Virus record (IMG/VR): IMGVR_UViG_3300023199_000167
Coordinates: 1 to 35,744 of that record
Reading direction: 5' to 3' (one strand)
DNA: 35,744 nt
Origin: a virus
The notes below the pieces were generated by a model. That model ran no database searches and was not told where the DNA came from. It saw only the letters and a list, made by a program, of their open reading frames with translations. Numbering within the stretch: position 1 is the first letter of the stretch; each line of letters starts with the position of its first letter. Below, one piece after another: positions 5,318 to 14,988 of the stretch. The translations under genes and the position numbers were made by a program.

Positions 5318-6532
5318 ATGCAAAATAAAGACATCAAAGTGGAATGGAAAGATCCAAAAAGTCTGAAACCACACCCTAAAAATCGAAATAAACACCCCAA
5401 AAGTCAAATCGAAAGACTAGCTCAGCTTCTTGAATATCAAGGATGGCGTCTCCCAATCATTGTTTCGAAGCGCTCTGGATGTGTTGTAGCAGGGCATGGT
5501 CGATTGGAAGCTGCTCTTCTTTCTCAAATGAAGAAAGTCCCGGTTGCTGTTCAAGACTTTGAAGACGCCGATCAGGAATATGCATTCATGGTGTCCGACA
5601 ATTCGATCAGTGAGTGGGCAGATCTTGATTTGTCAGCAATCAACGACGATCTAGCTGACTTCGATCCAGATTTTAATTTAGATATGCTTGGATTTGAGGA
5701 TTTTGCTTTAGAGCCTGCAGATAAGTATGGAGAAAAAGACGCTGACGACACCCCAGACAAACCGAAAAACGAAAAAACGAAGAATGGAGAGCTCTGGCAT
5801 CTTTCTCATCACAAGTTGTTTATAGGAGACGGAACCCTTAAAGAATCATACATAAATCTTCTCGGAAATGAAAAGATAGATCTCGTTGTGACAGATCCTC
5901 CATACAACGTGGCTTACAATGGAAAAACGAAACAAAAAATGCTCATCAAAAACGACAATATGGATGAAGATGATTTTTTTCAGTTCCTATATGAGGCCTT
6001 CGAACAGATGGCCAACGCAATGAAGCCTGGGGCTGCATATTATATTTTCCATGCAGATTCGAAGGGGTATCACTTTAGGAAAGTCGTAAACGATTGCGGA
6101 CTAATGATGAAGCAATGTCTAATCTGGGTAAAAAATAATATTACTTTTGGCAGGAATGATTACCATTGGAAGCACGAGCCGATTCTTTATGGGTGGAAGC
6201 CTGGAGCTTCTCACCAATGGTCATCCGACCGGAAGCAAACCACGGTCTGGGAATTTGGCAGACAATCCAAGAATCTTGAACATCCAATGATGAAGCCAGT
6301 CGATATGATATGTTACGCAATTAAAAACTCGAGCAAGGCAAACGATATTATTTTGGATCCATTCTCAGGCTCCGGCTCAACCCTCATAGCTGCCGAAAAA
6401 ACATCAAGAAGCGCTCGATGTATGGAGTTAGATCCAAAATACGCCGATGTTATTTTACAGCGCTGGGCTGAATTCACTGAACTGGATCCAGTGCGAGATG
6501 ATGGGAAAAGATGGAGCGATCTAAATGCCTAG
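5318..6532 (+). CDS. ParB-domain DNA methyltransferase (N6-A or N4-C)
   Basis: 404 aa fusion. Residues ~8-90 are a ParB/Srx-type nuclease-like domain with the box V-V-A-G-H-G-R-L-E-A-A (56-66). Residues ~155-385 are a class-beta amino-methyltransferase: catalytic T-D-P-P-Y (DPPY 193-196) precedes the SAM-binding D-P-F-S-G-S-G-S-T (347-355). An acidic linker separates the domains. DPPY favours adenine-N6 methylation. Such fusions are common in phages, immediately before terminase, and may protect DNA from host restriction or mark it for packaging. No partner restriction gene is visible. SD weak. It overlaps TerS by 8 bp. Confidence 0.9.
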   Translation: MQNKDIKVEWKDPKSLKPHPKNRNKHPKSQIERLAQLLEYQGWRLPIIVSKRSGCVVAGHGRLEAALLSQMKKVPVAVQDFEDADQEYAFMVSDNSISEWADLDLSAINDDLADFDPDFNLDMLGFEDFALEPADKYGEKDADDTPDKPKNEKTKNGELWHLSHHKLFIGDGTLKESYINLLGNEKIDLVVTDPPYNVAYNGKTKQKMLIKNDNMDEDDFFQFLYEAFEQMANAMKPGAAYYIFHADSKGYHFRKVVNDCGLMMKQCLIWVKNNITFGRNDYHWKHEPILYGWKPGASHQWSSDRKQTTVWEFGRQSKNLEHPMMKPVDMICYAIKNSSKANDIILDPFSGSGSTLIAAEKTSRSARCMELDPKYADVILQRWAEFTELDPVRDDGKRWSDLNA

Positions 6533-6965
6533 AACCGGAAGACCAAAAATCGAAATTGATTGGGACATCGTCGAGGGAATGGCGGCGATTCAATGTACTT
6601 CTAAAGAGATCTGCTCCTGCATCGGAATCGATGAAAAAACAATGCTCCGACATTGCAAAAAAAAGTTCAAAATGACTTTTGCCGATTATCTGGACCAAAA
6701 AAGAGATTTAGGCCGAAAGTCACTTAGAAGACGTCAATATGAGCTCGCTAAATCAGGAAACGCCACCATGCTTGTTTGGCTTGGGAAGCAATGGCTCGGA
6801 CAGAAGGACAAACAGGAAATCAGCGGACCGGACAATGGGCCGATACAGGTAGAGAATTTGCCGACGCACAAACTCAGAGAAGAACTTCAAACAACCCTAA
6901 AAGCTCTATTCCCAGAAAATGATCGACCTAACCAATCTAAACCGGCTGAGTCGTCAGAAGGTTGA
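6525..6965 (+). CDS. terS: terminase small subunit
   Basis: 146 aa. The N-terminal part has an HTH (T-S-K-E-I-C-S-C-I-G-I-D-E-K-T-M, about residues 26-42) followed by the S-L-R-R-R-Q-Y-E-L-A-K-S-G-N-A-T-M helix and W-L-G-K-Q-W-L-G, the signature of small terminases of the Terminase_2/TerS type that recognise the packaging site. It overlaps the large subunit by 47 bp. The C-terminal region (P-T-H-K-L-R-E-E-L) is probably the TerL-contacting tail. The assignment rests on sequence pattern plus position. Confidence 0.85.
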   Translation: MPRTGRPKIEIDWDIVEGMAAIQCTSKEICSCIGIDEKTMLRHCKKKFKMTFADYLDQKRDLGRKSLRRRQYELAKSGNATMLVWLGKQWLGQKDKQEISGPDNGPIQVENLPTHKLREELQTTLKALFPENDRPNQSKPAESSEG

Positions 6966-8373
6966 AAAAGGGGTTCTTCAGGCAAGAGAGCTTCTTCTCG
7001 AGGAATCAAAGAAAAGCTTGGCTGTCTTCGCTCGGGCCATGTGGAAGGTCGTGGAGCCTAAACAGGAGTATGTTCATAATTGGCACATCGAAGATATTTG
7101 TTATCATCTCGAGGCTGTTTCTAAATTTGAGATTCAAAATCTTCTTATTAACATGCCGCCTCGACACATGAAGTCAATGCTTACATGCGTGATGTGGCCT
7201 GCTTGGGTTTGGTTAAATGATCCATCGATGAAATGGGTTTTTAGCTCTTATGCTTCCTCGCTCTCGAGAAGAGACTCTGTGATGTGTCGTCGACTATTGG
7301 AGTCCAATTTGTATCAGGCATTCTTTGAGCCTGAATGGCGTCTGACAGACGATCAGAACACAAAGCAGAGATTCGATAATACATCGCAGGGGTATCGAAT
7401 TGCGACATCTGTCGACGGATCGGGAACTGGTGAGGGTGGCGATATTATCGTGGTCGACGATCCAATGAAAGCCACAGACGCTGACTCAGAAATTAAAAGA
7501 AAGCGCGTATTGGACTGGTGGGACCACGAAATGCAAAACCGAGTAAACAGCCCAACAGAATGCGGGCGCGTAATTGTGATGCAGCGCCTTCATGAGGAGG
7601 ATTTGTCAGGTCACGTTTTAGAGCAGGACGACTGGGTTCATCTTTGTCTTCCGGCAGAATATAAAGGAAAAACCTACTCAACGCCTATTTGGGAAGATCC
7701 TAGAAAAATTGAGGGCACTCCACTTTGGCCCAAAAGATACCCGATAGAATGGATTCGAAAAGAAAGAATCAAGCAGGGATCTCGAGCGGCTTCCGCGCAA
7801 CTTGACCAAGATCCAATGCCGACAGACTCAGCTCTATTCAACCGGTCTTGGTGGAAATTTTACAAAGAAAAACCTAAGAAATTTAAGAGGATCGTTCAGA
7901 TATGGGACACAGCTCAAAAACCGGGAGTGACAAATGATTACTCTGTCTGCGCGACATGGGGAGAGACTGAGAACGGATACTATCTCCTAGATATTTTTAG
8001 AGATAAACTGACTGCACCAGTGCTCGAGAATACAGTGAAAATTCAAGCATCAAAATGGAATCCAATGGCGATTGTGATTGAAGACAAGAGTTCTGGATCG
8101 TCATTGATTCAAAATCTTCAGGCCAAGACAACGCTTCCAATCAAAGCCTTTAATCCAGGACAAAAGGACAAGGTGATCAGAGCAGCCTTCGCTTCGCCAA
8201 CAGTAGAAGCTGGGAATTGTTATTTACCTGTCGACGCCCCGTGGGTAGAAGATTACATCGCAGAGCATGAGAGATTTCCAAACGGCAAAAATGATGACCA
8301 AGTCGATACAACTTCGATGATGGTACTATATCTTGTGAAACCTCAAAGAAAGTTAAGGGTCCGATCAACATGA
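6919..8373 (+). CDS. terL: terminase large subunit
   Basis: 484 aa packaging motor. ATPase domain: deviant Walker A M-P-P-R-H-M-K-S (79-86), the W-V-F-S-S-Y strand, Walker B D-I-I-V-V-D-D-P (D180/D181). RNase H-like nuclease: Q-I-W-D-T-A (D330), V-I-E-D-K (E388/D389) and N-D-D-Q-V-D (D460, D463). All core residues are present, so both translocation and cleavage should be active. Related terminases carry the phage-terminase 'MPPRHGKS' P-loop variant. The gene stops in an ATGA overlap with the portal gene. Packaging mode (cos or headful) cannot be read from the window. Confidence 0.95.
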   Translation: MIDLTNLNRLSRQKVEKGVLQARELLLEESKKSLAVFARAMWKVVEPKQEYVHNWHIEDICYHLEAVSKFEIQNLLINMPPRHMKSMLTCVMWPAWVWLNDPSMKWVFSSYASSLSRRDSVMCRRLLESNLYQAFFEPEWRLTDDQNTKQRFDNTSQGYRIATSVDGSGTGEGGDIIVVDDPMKATDADSEIKRKRVLDWWDHEMQNRVNSPTECGRVIVMQRLHEEDLSGHVLEQDDWVHLCLPAEYKGKTYSTPIWEDPRKIEGTPLWPKRYPIEWIRKERIKQGSRAASAQLDQDPMPTDSALFNRSWWKFYKEKPKKFKRIVQIWDTAQKPGVTNDYSVCATWGETENGYYLLDIFRDKLTAPVLENTVKIQASKWNPMAIVIEDKSSGSSLIQNLQAKTTLPIKAFNPGQKDKVIRAAFASPTVEAGNCYLPVDAPWVEDYIAEHERFPNGKNDDQVDTTSMMVLYLVKPQRKLRVRST

Positions 8374-10499
8374 GCAATTTTTTCTCGAGACTATGGAACA
8401 GAAAACAATCTAGAGCTCTTACGGTAGTCACCACTCAGGAAGCAGATCAAAGTAGATCAACACCAAAGAATTACGATGCTATGAGTCACCAAGGCTATCT
8501 GCTGAACGTGATTTGCTATGACGCCACCCAAAAAATTGCAAAAGGCCTTGGTTCTTTGAAGTGGAACCTTTTTCAGAAAAACATTCGTGGAAAGCGCGGA
8601 GACGAACTGGAGGGGCATCCAATTCTAGACTTGCTCAGCAGACCGAATCCTATGATGAGCAAATTTCAATTTATGCAGGCCGTTGCTTCTTTCTATCAAA
8701 TCGCAGGAAATGTTTTCATCGAGGGAATTTCGGGAACCGGCAGAAAGTACAGGGAGCTCTATCCTCTGCCTCCCACATATTTTAAAATTATTCCGGGAAC
8801 GAGGGGCTTTCCGAAGAAATACGTTTTCAAATACAGATCTGAAGAGATTAATTATGAAGTCGATGAAATGACTGGCCTTGCGGATATTTTGCACTTGAAA
8901 ACATTTCATCCAACAAACATGTATTGGGGAATGAGTCCCCTGGAGCCAGCTTTTCTATCAATTGACCAACACAACGCAGCTGCAAAGCACAACCTTGGTC
9001 TTCTTCAAAACGGAGCAAGACCAAGCGGCGCTGTTAAAATCGATAAAGACTTTAATGGGACTGGTGTTTTAGATGACGATGAATTCGATAATCTTAAAGA
9101 GCAGCTCAGAGATACGATGCAAGGCCCACAGAACGCAGGCAAGACAGTAATCCTCGAAGGCGGCATGGAGTGGACACAGATGGCAATGAATCTAGCCGAT
9201 CTCGATTGGCTTGAGGGAACAAATCAGAACGCAAGAAACATTTCCCTTGCTCTTGGCGTCCCTCCTATTCTCTTGAACATTCCGGGAGATTCAACTTACA
9301 ACAATTACGCAGAAGCTCGCCAAGCAATGTACGAGGAAACAGTTATCCCACTGGCCTACATGCTTCGAGATGAATTGAACAGATGGCTGGTTCCCGGATA
9401 TGGAGACAGATTAGAGTTAGACATCGACATCGATTCGATCGAATCGCTCAACCCTAAACGACAGAACAAATTCGAAATGTATCAGCAAGTCGATTACCTA
9501 ACGGACAACGAAAAAAGATCTGCTGTTGGGTATGATCCGATTGAGGGTGGAGATACACTGGCTAGATCTGCCTCTGTGAGCGACTTGTCTGAAACCGAAG
9601 AGGAAAGATCAGATTCTGAAAACGAAGATCAGAGTGAAGACGAGAAGTCAGTTAAGGTCATTGAGAAAGAAACCATCGTTCATGAGGATTTACTTGCCGG
9701 AGATTTAAAAGTTTTCAATCTAATCACTAGAGACGAAAAAAAGAAAACCAGACGAAAGATGGAGGCTCTTGAAACATTTTACATCAAGCGCCTCGAGGAA
9801 GACCTAGCAGATGACTATTTCAAGCCCATTGCTAAATCGCTTAGAAAAATTAACACGACGGAAAAGAGACTGGCTGAAGCTCAGGCCCTTAAAGCCATTG
9901 ACAAAATGGATGAGGAGCTTTCAACGCTACTTCAAAAATACCTTAAAAGGGTCGCGAGACAGTTTGGTGATCCCATTATTGACGGAGGCAAAAGTTGGTG
10001 GGGTGCTAATTGGGAGCAAAAAAAGGAGTCAGACTACACATCGTGGATTGAGTTTTTTGTTGCACAAAGGGCCCAGGAGTCTCTACAAGTTATCAAATCA
10101 ACGACGCTGTCCGAAACCAGATCAATTCTTGAAAAAGAAATCTTCACAGGAGTAAGTGAAGGACAGTCAATCGATACTATTTCTTCTAATATCAGTAAAA
10201 GATTTTCTGACATTTCCACTTCACGCGCGCGCACGATAGCGAGAACTGAAGTTGGAATTTCTAGCAAGCAGGCAACTCTTCAAGCAGCGGAAGCATTGGA
10301 TATTCCAGATCTCAGAAAGGAATGGATCGCAACAGACGATCACAGGACTAGAGACGACCATAACGATATGGATGGAACGAAGGTCGGACTTAAAGAAAGT
10401 TTCAGCGTGAACGGAAGCATAATGAACGGACCTGGTGATCCGAGCGGACCTGCCGATCAAGTGATCAATTGCCGATGCAGACTAGTTTTTGAGGTTTAA
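8370..10499 (+). CDS. portal protein fused to MuF-type minor head protein
   Basis: 709 aa, far longer than an HK97-type portal (about 400-450 aa). Residues ~1-395 are the portal: helical stem and clip with [15 protein letters not shown] near 310. An acidic low-complexity linker (about 397-425) follows. Residues ~440-709 are a MuF-like domain with [20 protein letters not shown] and a terminal Q-V-I-N-C-R-C-R. Portal forms the dodecameric DNA gate; MuF proteins are minor capsid or ejected components, so the fusion delivers them at the portal vertex. ATGA-coupled to TerL. Confidence 0.9.
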   Translation: MSNFFSRLWNRKQSRALTVVTTQEADQSRSTPKNYDAMSHQGYLLNVICYDATQKIAKGLGSLKWNLFQKNIRGKRGDELEGHPILDLLSRPNPMMSKFQFMQAVASFYQIAGNVFIEGISGTGRKYRELYPLPPTYFKIIPGTRGFPKKYVFKYRSEEINYEVDEMTGLADILHLKTFHPTNMYWGMSPLEPAFLSIDQHNAAAKHNLGLLQNGARPSGAVKIDKDFNGTGVLDDDEFDNLKEQLRDTMQGPQNAGKTVILEGGMEWTQMAMNLADLDWLEGTNQNARNISLALGVPPILLNIPGDSTYNNYAEARQAMYEETVIPLAYMLRDELNRWLVPGYGDRLELDIDIDSIESLNPKRQNKFEMYQQVDYLTDNEKRSAVGYDPIEGGDTLARSASVSDLSETEEERSDSENEDQSEDEKSVKVIEKETIVHEDLLAGDLKVFNLITRDEKKKTRRKMEALETFYIKRLEEDLADDYFKPIAKSLRKINTTEKRLAEAQALKAIDKMDEELSTLLQKYLKRVARQFGDPIIDGGKSWWGANWEQKKESDYTSWIEFFVAQRAQESLQVIKSTTLSETRSILEKEIFTGVSEGQSIDTISSNISKRFSDISTSRARTIARTEVGISSKQATLQAAEALDIPDLRKEWIATDDHRTRDDHNDMDGTKVGLKESFSVNGSIMNGPGDPSGPADQVINCRCRLVFEV

Positions 10500-10504
10500 T
10501 ATCA

Positions 10505-11002
10505 GTGGCTGTCGCTGGACCTAGAAAAAAGCTTGGTCCTGTTGGCCCTGCAGGACCAAAGGGTGAGAGGGGGCCGCAGGGTGATCGAGGACCGAAAGGC
10601 GATCGTGGGGAACGCGGCCCTCAAGGGGCCACTGGATTCACAGGCCCACAGGGTCCAAGAGGTCCGGCTGGGCGAGACGGACTCGATGCCGATGGTGCTT
10701 GGATTGAAATTCCATCTCAGATCGTGCCAGCAGGTCAAACTGTGCAATTGTTAAATGTAGCCGCAGCGAATTGCAACGGAGGTAAAATTTACGTTCAGGG
10801 CTTCAGTGAAGCCGAAGAAAGTTCGAAAATATACGAGATGCTTCTTGCCAAAGTCGGTAATTCAATTTTTGATACAATCAACAAAACCGGAAACCTTCGG
10901 ATGTCTTTGAATGCGACTTTGAGCGCTGGAAACATCGTCCTTACACTACAAAACAACGAAACTTTTTCAGCGACATTCAAAGGTTATCGGTTACTCTTTT
11001 AA
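10505..11002 (+). CDS. collagen-like virion protein
   Basis: 165 aa. Starts at GTG 10505 (GAGG about 10 nt upstream, inside the portal gene's end). Residues 11-61 are 17 uninterrupted Gly-X-Y triplets rich in Pro/Lys/Asp/Arg ([12 protein letters not shown]), able to form a triple helix. Residues ~65-165 are a beta-rich globular trimer head (I-P-A-G-Q-T-V style strands). Phage collagen-like proteins are usually tail fibres; between portal and protease a head fibre or decoration spike is likelier. The triplet region is GC-richer than its neighbours. Confidence 0.85.
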   Translation: MAVAGPRKKLGPVGPAGPKGERGPQGDRGPKGDRGERGPQGATGFTGPQGPRGPAGRDGLDADGAWIEIPSQIVPAGQTVQLLNVAAANCNGGKIYVQGFSEAEESSKIYEMLLAKVGNSIFDTINKTGNLRMSLNATLSAGNIVLTLQNNETFSATFKGYRLLF

Positions 11003-11017
11003 GGGGAGAACAAACTC

Positions 11018-12169
11018 ATGAGTAGAAAATTATTTGAAGCAGAACTCGGTTATTCGATCACGGATGAAAATAGCCAATCACCGTTAGGGCAGATTCTATC
11101 TGGAACCGCAGCGCCGGGTGGCGACGGTGGCGTGCAAGATGACGCCCCCTTATCCTCGCTATATCTTCGCAGCGGAACCGATGAGATCTATAAAAAGATC
11201 GGCAGCGCAAACAGCACTGCAGACTGGGAAGAGATTGGTTCGGCTAATCTCGATCAACTTTCCTGGAGAAACGAACTCGTAAGAGCTGCGACTGTTGATA
11301 GCTTGTCTGCTGGATCAGTCGACCCAACAGGATTTTCTGACAACGAGTCAGGCCTTGATGGAAACGATTTCTCTGTAGGCGATTACCTTTTAGCAGACGT
11401 TGATGGAACCCCTGCTCTTTTCGAAGTCACTGCGGTAACAAGCGCGACCGACATTACAATTGCAGCCGCTGGACAAGCCATCGCAGACAATGACACATTT
11501 GTCGTTCAGAAATACCTACCCGATCCCGGCGCAGGAAACGAAGAACAGGCCATAATTCACTTTCCTTTGGCTTCTGGTGCAGCGGTTAAGATTTCAGACG
11601 TAAACTGGCAAGTAGCCTCTTACATCGATCTCGATAGCGGATACAGCAGCCAGAACGGATCGATCTCCAGCTCTGATTCTGTAAACTCTGCAATCGAAAA
11701 ACTCGACGGAAATCAGCAGGACATTCAATCTGCCAGCGGACTAACTCAAGGCGACATCAACTACGGGTCTTTCACCGACAATTTGTTGGCCGACAACCAA
11801 ACTGCGAAGGACTTGTTCCAACGCATTGAGGTTTTGCTTGCTCAGCTCAAAGGCGTTCAGGTAACTGGAATTACCACAAACACCGCAGTCGATGCAGTTC
11901 CTCATGCCTCTGTTAAAGCTTGCAAATGGCTCGTTGAGGCTTTCGAGGAGGCTACTCCAGCGAACCGACAAGCATTTGAGATTTTTGCTCTCACCGATGG
12001 AACAGATGTGGACGACACTCTTTATGCAAAGCTTAAGCAGGGATCGAACTTTGATTTGGACATCACGGTTGCAATCAACGGAGCAAACATGGAGCTTCAA
12101 GCTGCATCTGGAACCGCTGGCGTAACTGTTACCGCACGTCGAATTGAAGTCGTAAACTCTGAACTGTAA
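11018..12169 (+). CDS. virion fibre-like structural protein
   Basis: 383 aa, good SD (AGGGGAG about 10 nt before ATG 11018). The N-terminus has a short module (L-S-S-L-Y-L-R-S-G-T-D-E-I-Y-K-K-I-G-S, residues ~45-65, then D-W-E-E-I-G) seen in many phage fibres. The middle is beta-rich (G-D-Y-L-L-A-D-V-D-G-T) and the C-terminal third helical then beta. It shares the 'Y-K-K-x-G-S ... D-W-x-E' module with the next protein (residues ~40-65), suggesting a common ancestry or shared docking. Probably head- or neck-attached given location. Exact role unknown. Confidence 0.7.
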   Translation: MSRKLFEAELGYSITDENSQSPLGQILSGTAAPGGDGGVQDDAPLSSLYLRSGTDEIYKKIGSANSTADWEEIGSANLDQLSWRNELVRAATVDSLSAGSVDPTGFSDNESGLDGNDFSVGDYLLADVDGTPALFEVTAVTSATDITIAAAGQAIADNDTFVVQKYLPDPGAGNEEQAIIHFPLASGAAVKISDVNWQVASYIDLDSGYSSQNGSISSSDSVNSAIEKLDGNQQDIQSASGLTQGDINYGSFTDNLLADNQTAKDLFQRIEVLLAQLKGVQVTGITTNTAVDAVPHASVKACKWLVEAFEEATPANRQAFEIFALTDGTDVDDTLYAKLKQGSNFDLDITVAINGANMELQAASGTAGVTVTARRIEVVNSEL

Positions 12170-12179
12170 GGTGATTTGA

Positions 12180-12800
12180 ATGGCAATTAATTTCGATGAC
12201 TCTCATGAGATTGGCGAAAATGGATTGTCTATTACCGATACAGACGGCAACAGCAAAGTTTATTTCACAGCCGGGTCAGGTTCCCCACAGGGGAGCCCGG
12301 CCCCAATTAATTCTTGGTATTTTCAGCAAGACGAGCCTAAGCTTTGGAGAAAAGACGGCTCTGGAAACAATGACTGGGTTGAATTCGTTGCAAAGGTAGC
12401 TGAATCAATTGAGCTCGAAGCCTATTCAGACGATTCCGTTAGCTCAACCACATCAAACGATTGGGTTACTAAATTCAGCCCACAAACCGCCGTCAAGGAG
12501 GCAGGAAATTATCTTCTCCTTCATTCCGGACAAGTCACAAATTCTAATAACAATAAAAAAACAGGATACCGTGTCCAGTGGAAGCCTGAAAACGATTCGA
12601 CTTGGATTACTCTAGTTGAAGATATTTTTTTGTTTGCTCGTGGCGACACTTACTTGCCCGTGACTGCTGTTAGCATTATTGAACTTTTGAGTAGAGATCA
12701 AATTGACGTTCGTTTTCAATGGGGTGAAACTGACGGAGGAGGAACGGGAAGGCTGAAAAATGTAAGTCTCACCGTTATTAAAGTCGAGGATCTTTCATGA
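12180..12800 (+). CDS. virion structural protein, beta-sandwich-like
   Basis: 206 aa. Residues ~35-70 carry the S-W-Y-F-Q-Q-D-E-P-K-L-W-R-K-D-G-S-G ... D-W-V-E-F module related to the preceding protein. The remainder is strand-rich (Y-R-V-Q-W-K-P, V-R-F-Q-W-G-E-T) like a jelly roll used in fibre heads. Weak SD (AAGGTGATTTGA). It ends with an ATGA overlap into the next gene. No signal peptide or membrane segment. Function inferred only from position within the head block. Confidence 0.65.
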   Translation: MAINFDDSHEIGENGLSITDTDGNSKVYFTAGSGSPQGSPAPINSWYFQQDEPKLWRKDGSGNNDWVEFVAKVAESIELEAYSDDSVSSTTSNDWVTKFSPQTAVKEAGNYLLLHSGQVTNSNNNKKTGYRVQWKPENDSTWITLVEDIFLFARGDTYLPVTAVSIIELLSRDQIDVRFQWGETDGGGTGRLKNVSLTVIKVEDLS

Positions 12801-13615
12801 GCACATATACATATTCAGCAGCAAACGATACGGCAGGTGGAGAGATTAATCCGAGAGGCCTTCATAGTGAGATTTCAAACTCAAGCATTACAATTGCTTT
12901 AGATTCCGTGACTGTAAACGGTGATGTGATCGATTGTGTGTTTAAAGCCTCTCTATCGCCACAAGAGCAGTCAGACTTAACCGCTATTGTTTCAGCCCAT
13001 GATGGAGAGCCAAGCCCACAAGATCCTCCGGAAGTAAAAATTTCAGAAAAAGATCCAACAACCATAAAGGGGATTCCTGTCACAAATATGGTAGGCCCAG
13101 AGAACTCTTACCAGCAGACATTTGAAACCGAATGGCGAACTGCGACTCTAAATTCTATTCACGAAAAAAACATCGACAATCAAGACATTGGATGGAGCTC
13201 TCTGGAGTTTTACAAAGACGTTGGAGGGGTCGAAACAAAATGGACCCCTGCCGATCAAGCCGACCTTGATTCCAATTGCATAAGAACTGATATGATTTGG
13301 AACCCGGACATCGACTACTGGATTCTTTCTGGGGAGATTGGCCATCATTCCACAATTTCTGAAAATCTATACGTTTGGGCGAGTGGATCTTATTCCGTTG
13401 GAAACAAGGTTTTCGTCGAAGGCGGGATTAACCTTAAGTATCTAGCTGCATACGGAAAGATTGGCGTGCGCGGCGCGGCGGTAACGCACATGCAGGAAAA
13501 TCTAGAGCACCCTCAGCTCGGAACTCTTGACGCAAATAAGATAAGGGTTGTGTGTCGACATTCAGCTGGGAAACAACACGATCTCCAGCTTGTTCTAGGA
13601 ATTTTTAGGCTGTAA
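12797..13615 (+). CDS. virion structural protein of unknown fold
   Basis: 272 aa, ATGA-coupled to the preceding gene. Strand-rich, with a C-terminal domain containing W-I-L-S-G-E-I, Y-V-W-A-S-G-S-Y and a final L-Q-L-V-L-G-I-F-R-L. The N-terminal ~90 residues (Y-T-Y-S-A-A-N-D, S-A-H-D-G-E) contain the S-x-x-V-x-x-H-D-G pattern seen in fibre-type proteins. No enzyme motif. Together with its neighbours it forms a block of probable head-decoration or fibre components. Confidence 0.6.
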   Translation: MSTYTYSAANDTAGGEINPRGLHSEISNSSITIALDSVTVNGDVIDCVFKASLSPQEQSDLTAIVSAHDGEPSPQDPPEVKISEKDPTTIKGIPVTNMVGPENSYQQTFETEWRTATLNSIHEKNIDNQDIGWSSLEFYKDVGGVETKWTPADQADLDSNCIRTDMIWNPDIDYWILSGEIGHHSTISENLYVWASGSYSVGNKVFVEGGINLKYLAAYGKIGVRGAAVTHMQENLEHPQLGTLDANKIRVVCRHSAGKQHDLQLVLGIFRL

Positions 13616-13630
13616 GACTAGACTTGTTTT

Positions 13631-13999
13631 ATGGGTGTAGTCGTCGGCAGTCCAATTCCACTTTGGCTTCAGCTATTCGATGGCAGGGACGACCTACAGC
13701 CGAAAGCCCTCATTTATTCAGACAAGGGAGAGCGTCTCTCAGAAAGAGTTTTGACACATTTCGGGGGGGGGCTGTACCTCGATAAGTCTTTTCCAATGCC
13801 AAGTGGGGTCGACCATGTTTACGCCCAGTATTTGGTCCAGAAAGATAAGAGATCTGTCGATGACTACGAGCTAACAACAGATTTCTTCTACGCAGTGCAG
13901 CCTGAAAAAGAAGAAGAAAAATTTTCCATTGGTGTGATCACAGAAGAAAAGCTTGAATCAGGAGTGGGGAAAGTAATCCATGAATCTTCAGATTATTGA
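13631..13999 (+). CDS. small virion-associated protein
   Basis: 122 aa. Starts M-G-V-V-V-G-S-P-I-P-L-W-L-Q-L-F-D-G; the L-W-L-Q-L-F-D-G ... P-x-A-x-I-Y pattern looks like an immunoglobulin-like beta fold of fibre connectors. A run of nine G (13763-13771) encodes three consecutive glycines and is a likely slippage site for polymerases or for sequencing. It overlaps the next gene by 20 bp. Function unknown. Confidence 0.6.
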   Translation: MGVVVGSPIPLWLQLFDGRDDLQPKALIYSDKGERLSERVLTHFGGGLYLDKSFPMPSGVDHVYAQYLVQKDKRSVDDYELTTDFFYAVQPEKEEEKFSIGVITEEKLESGVGKVIHESSDY

Positions 14000-14294
14000 T
14001 CGCTTTGGAAACCCCTTTAGATTTTCGGATCCATCGGAAATTAAACTGCTTTTCCCTTACAACGGGGATCGCTTTCTATCCAAAAAGCTATCAAAGGGAC
14101 AGATTGAAATAATTGATGGACAGTCAGGAAAGATCAAAGTCCAGTTTTCGGACTTCGACATCGGCGGATTAAACGAAGGACGCAGCCAAAATTTCGGCGG
14201 CGAAATAGTACAGGGCTCATCAAAATTTACCGTTCATTTTGAAAGGGCACTGCACGTTGTTAATATTGAAGGCAAGAGGGCAATCGAACAATGA
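13980..14294 (+). CDS. small virion-associated protein
   Basis: 104 aa. Strand-rich, beginning M-N-L-Q-I-I-D-R-F-G-N-P and continuing with repeated short strands (I-K-L-L-F-P-Y, K-I-K-V-Q-F-S-D-F). It overlaps the preceding gene by 20 bp and the protease gene by the ATGA bases. Possibly a partner domain of its neighbour, as the two together resemble one split beta-sandwich protein. No motif recognised. Confidence 0.6.
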   Translation: MNLQIIDRFGNPFRFSDPSEIKLLFPYNGDRFLSKKLSKGQIEIIDGQSGKIKVQFSDFDIGGLNEGRSQNFGGEIVQGSSKFTVHFERALHVVNIEGKRAIEQ

Positions 14295-14983
14295 AGCAAT
14301 TTCAAACCAAGCTTTGCGAATTTAAGGTCGAAGAGGCTGGCGTTGAGTCAGACGAAAAAATCGGAACAATTAGGGGCTATGCGTCAACATTCGGAAACAT
14401 CGACCAAGGAGATGACGTTGTTGATAAAGGCGCCTTCAAACAAACGATCAAACAAAATAAAGGGAAATTCCCGATCTTAGACAGTCACATGACTCATAAG
14501 CAGATCGGATGGAACGTCCGAGCTGAAGAGGATGACAGGGGTCTGAAGGTCGAGGGTGAGGTATACCTAAACAATCCAGATGCAATCCGTCTCTATACCC
14601 TTGCTCAAAAAGCGGTTCAGCACCAAACCAAAATGGGACTCTCCATTGGATTTTCGACTGTTAAAGCAGTCCCCGACAACGAGCGTCCTCGCGTTCGAAG
14701 ACTAAAAGAAGTTAGGCTATGGGAATATTCAATCGTTTCATTTCCCATGAACACCGAAGCAAGCGTTGAAGGCTTTAAGGGCCTCCGCGGACAGCTTTCT
14801 AAGATGGAATTTTTAAATGAGCTCCAAGCCCAAGCCTCTCGGCTAGGGATTAAGATGTCAGACATCGCTGATTGGGCACTCCGAAACGGAGCCGCCGCAG
14901 TAGAAGATGAGTCGGGCGACCACTCAAGCTTCGCGTCAAAAATCGATGCTGCCATTGCGGAGATAAAACAAAATAGGAGTTAA
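14291..14983 (+). CDS. prohead serine protease (HK97 family, S78-like)
   Basis: 230 aa. Family features: R-G-Y-A-S-T-F-G-N-I-D near residue 28, L-D-S-H (H66, catalytic His), and M-G-L-S-I-G-F (S118, nucleophile), then W-E-Y-S-I-V-S-F-P-M-N, the conserved strand that follows. It would cleave the capsid delta domain and itself during prohead maturation. The C-terminal ~60 residues, helical and charged, are a likely scaffold-type tail. Directly upstream of the major capsid gene as usual, but separated from the portal by six fibre-type genes, which is not usual. Confidence 0.92.
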   Translation: MKQFQTKLCEFKVEEAGVESDEKIGTIRGYASTFGNIDQGDDVVDKGAFKQTIKQNKGKFPILDSHMTHKQIGWNVRAEEDDRGLKVEGEVYLNNPDAIRLYTLAQKAVQHQTKMGLSIGFSTVKAVPDNERPRVRRLKEVRLWEYSIVSFPMNTEASVEGFKGLRGQLSKMEFLNELQAQASRLGIKMSDIADWALRNGAAAVEDESGDHSSFASKIDAAIAEIKQNRS

Positions 14984-14988
14984 AAAAA

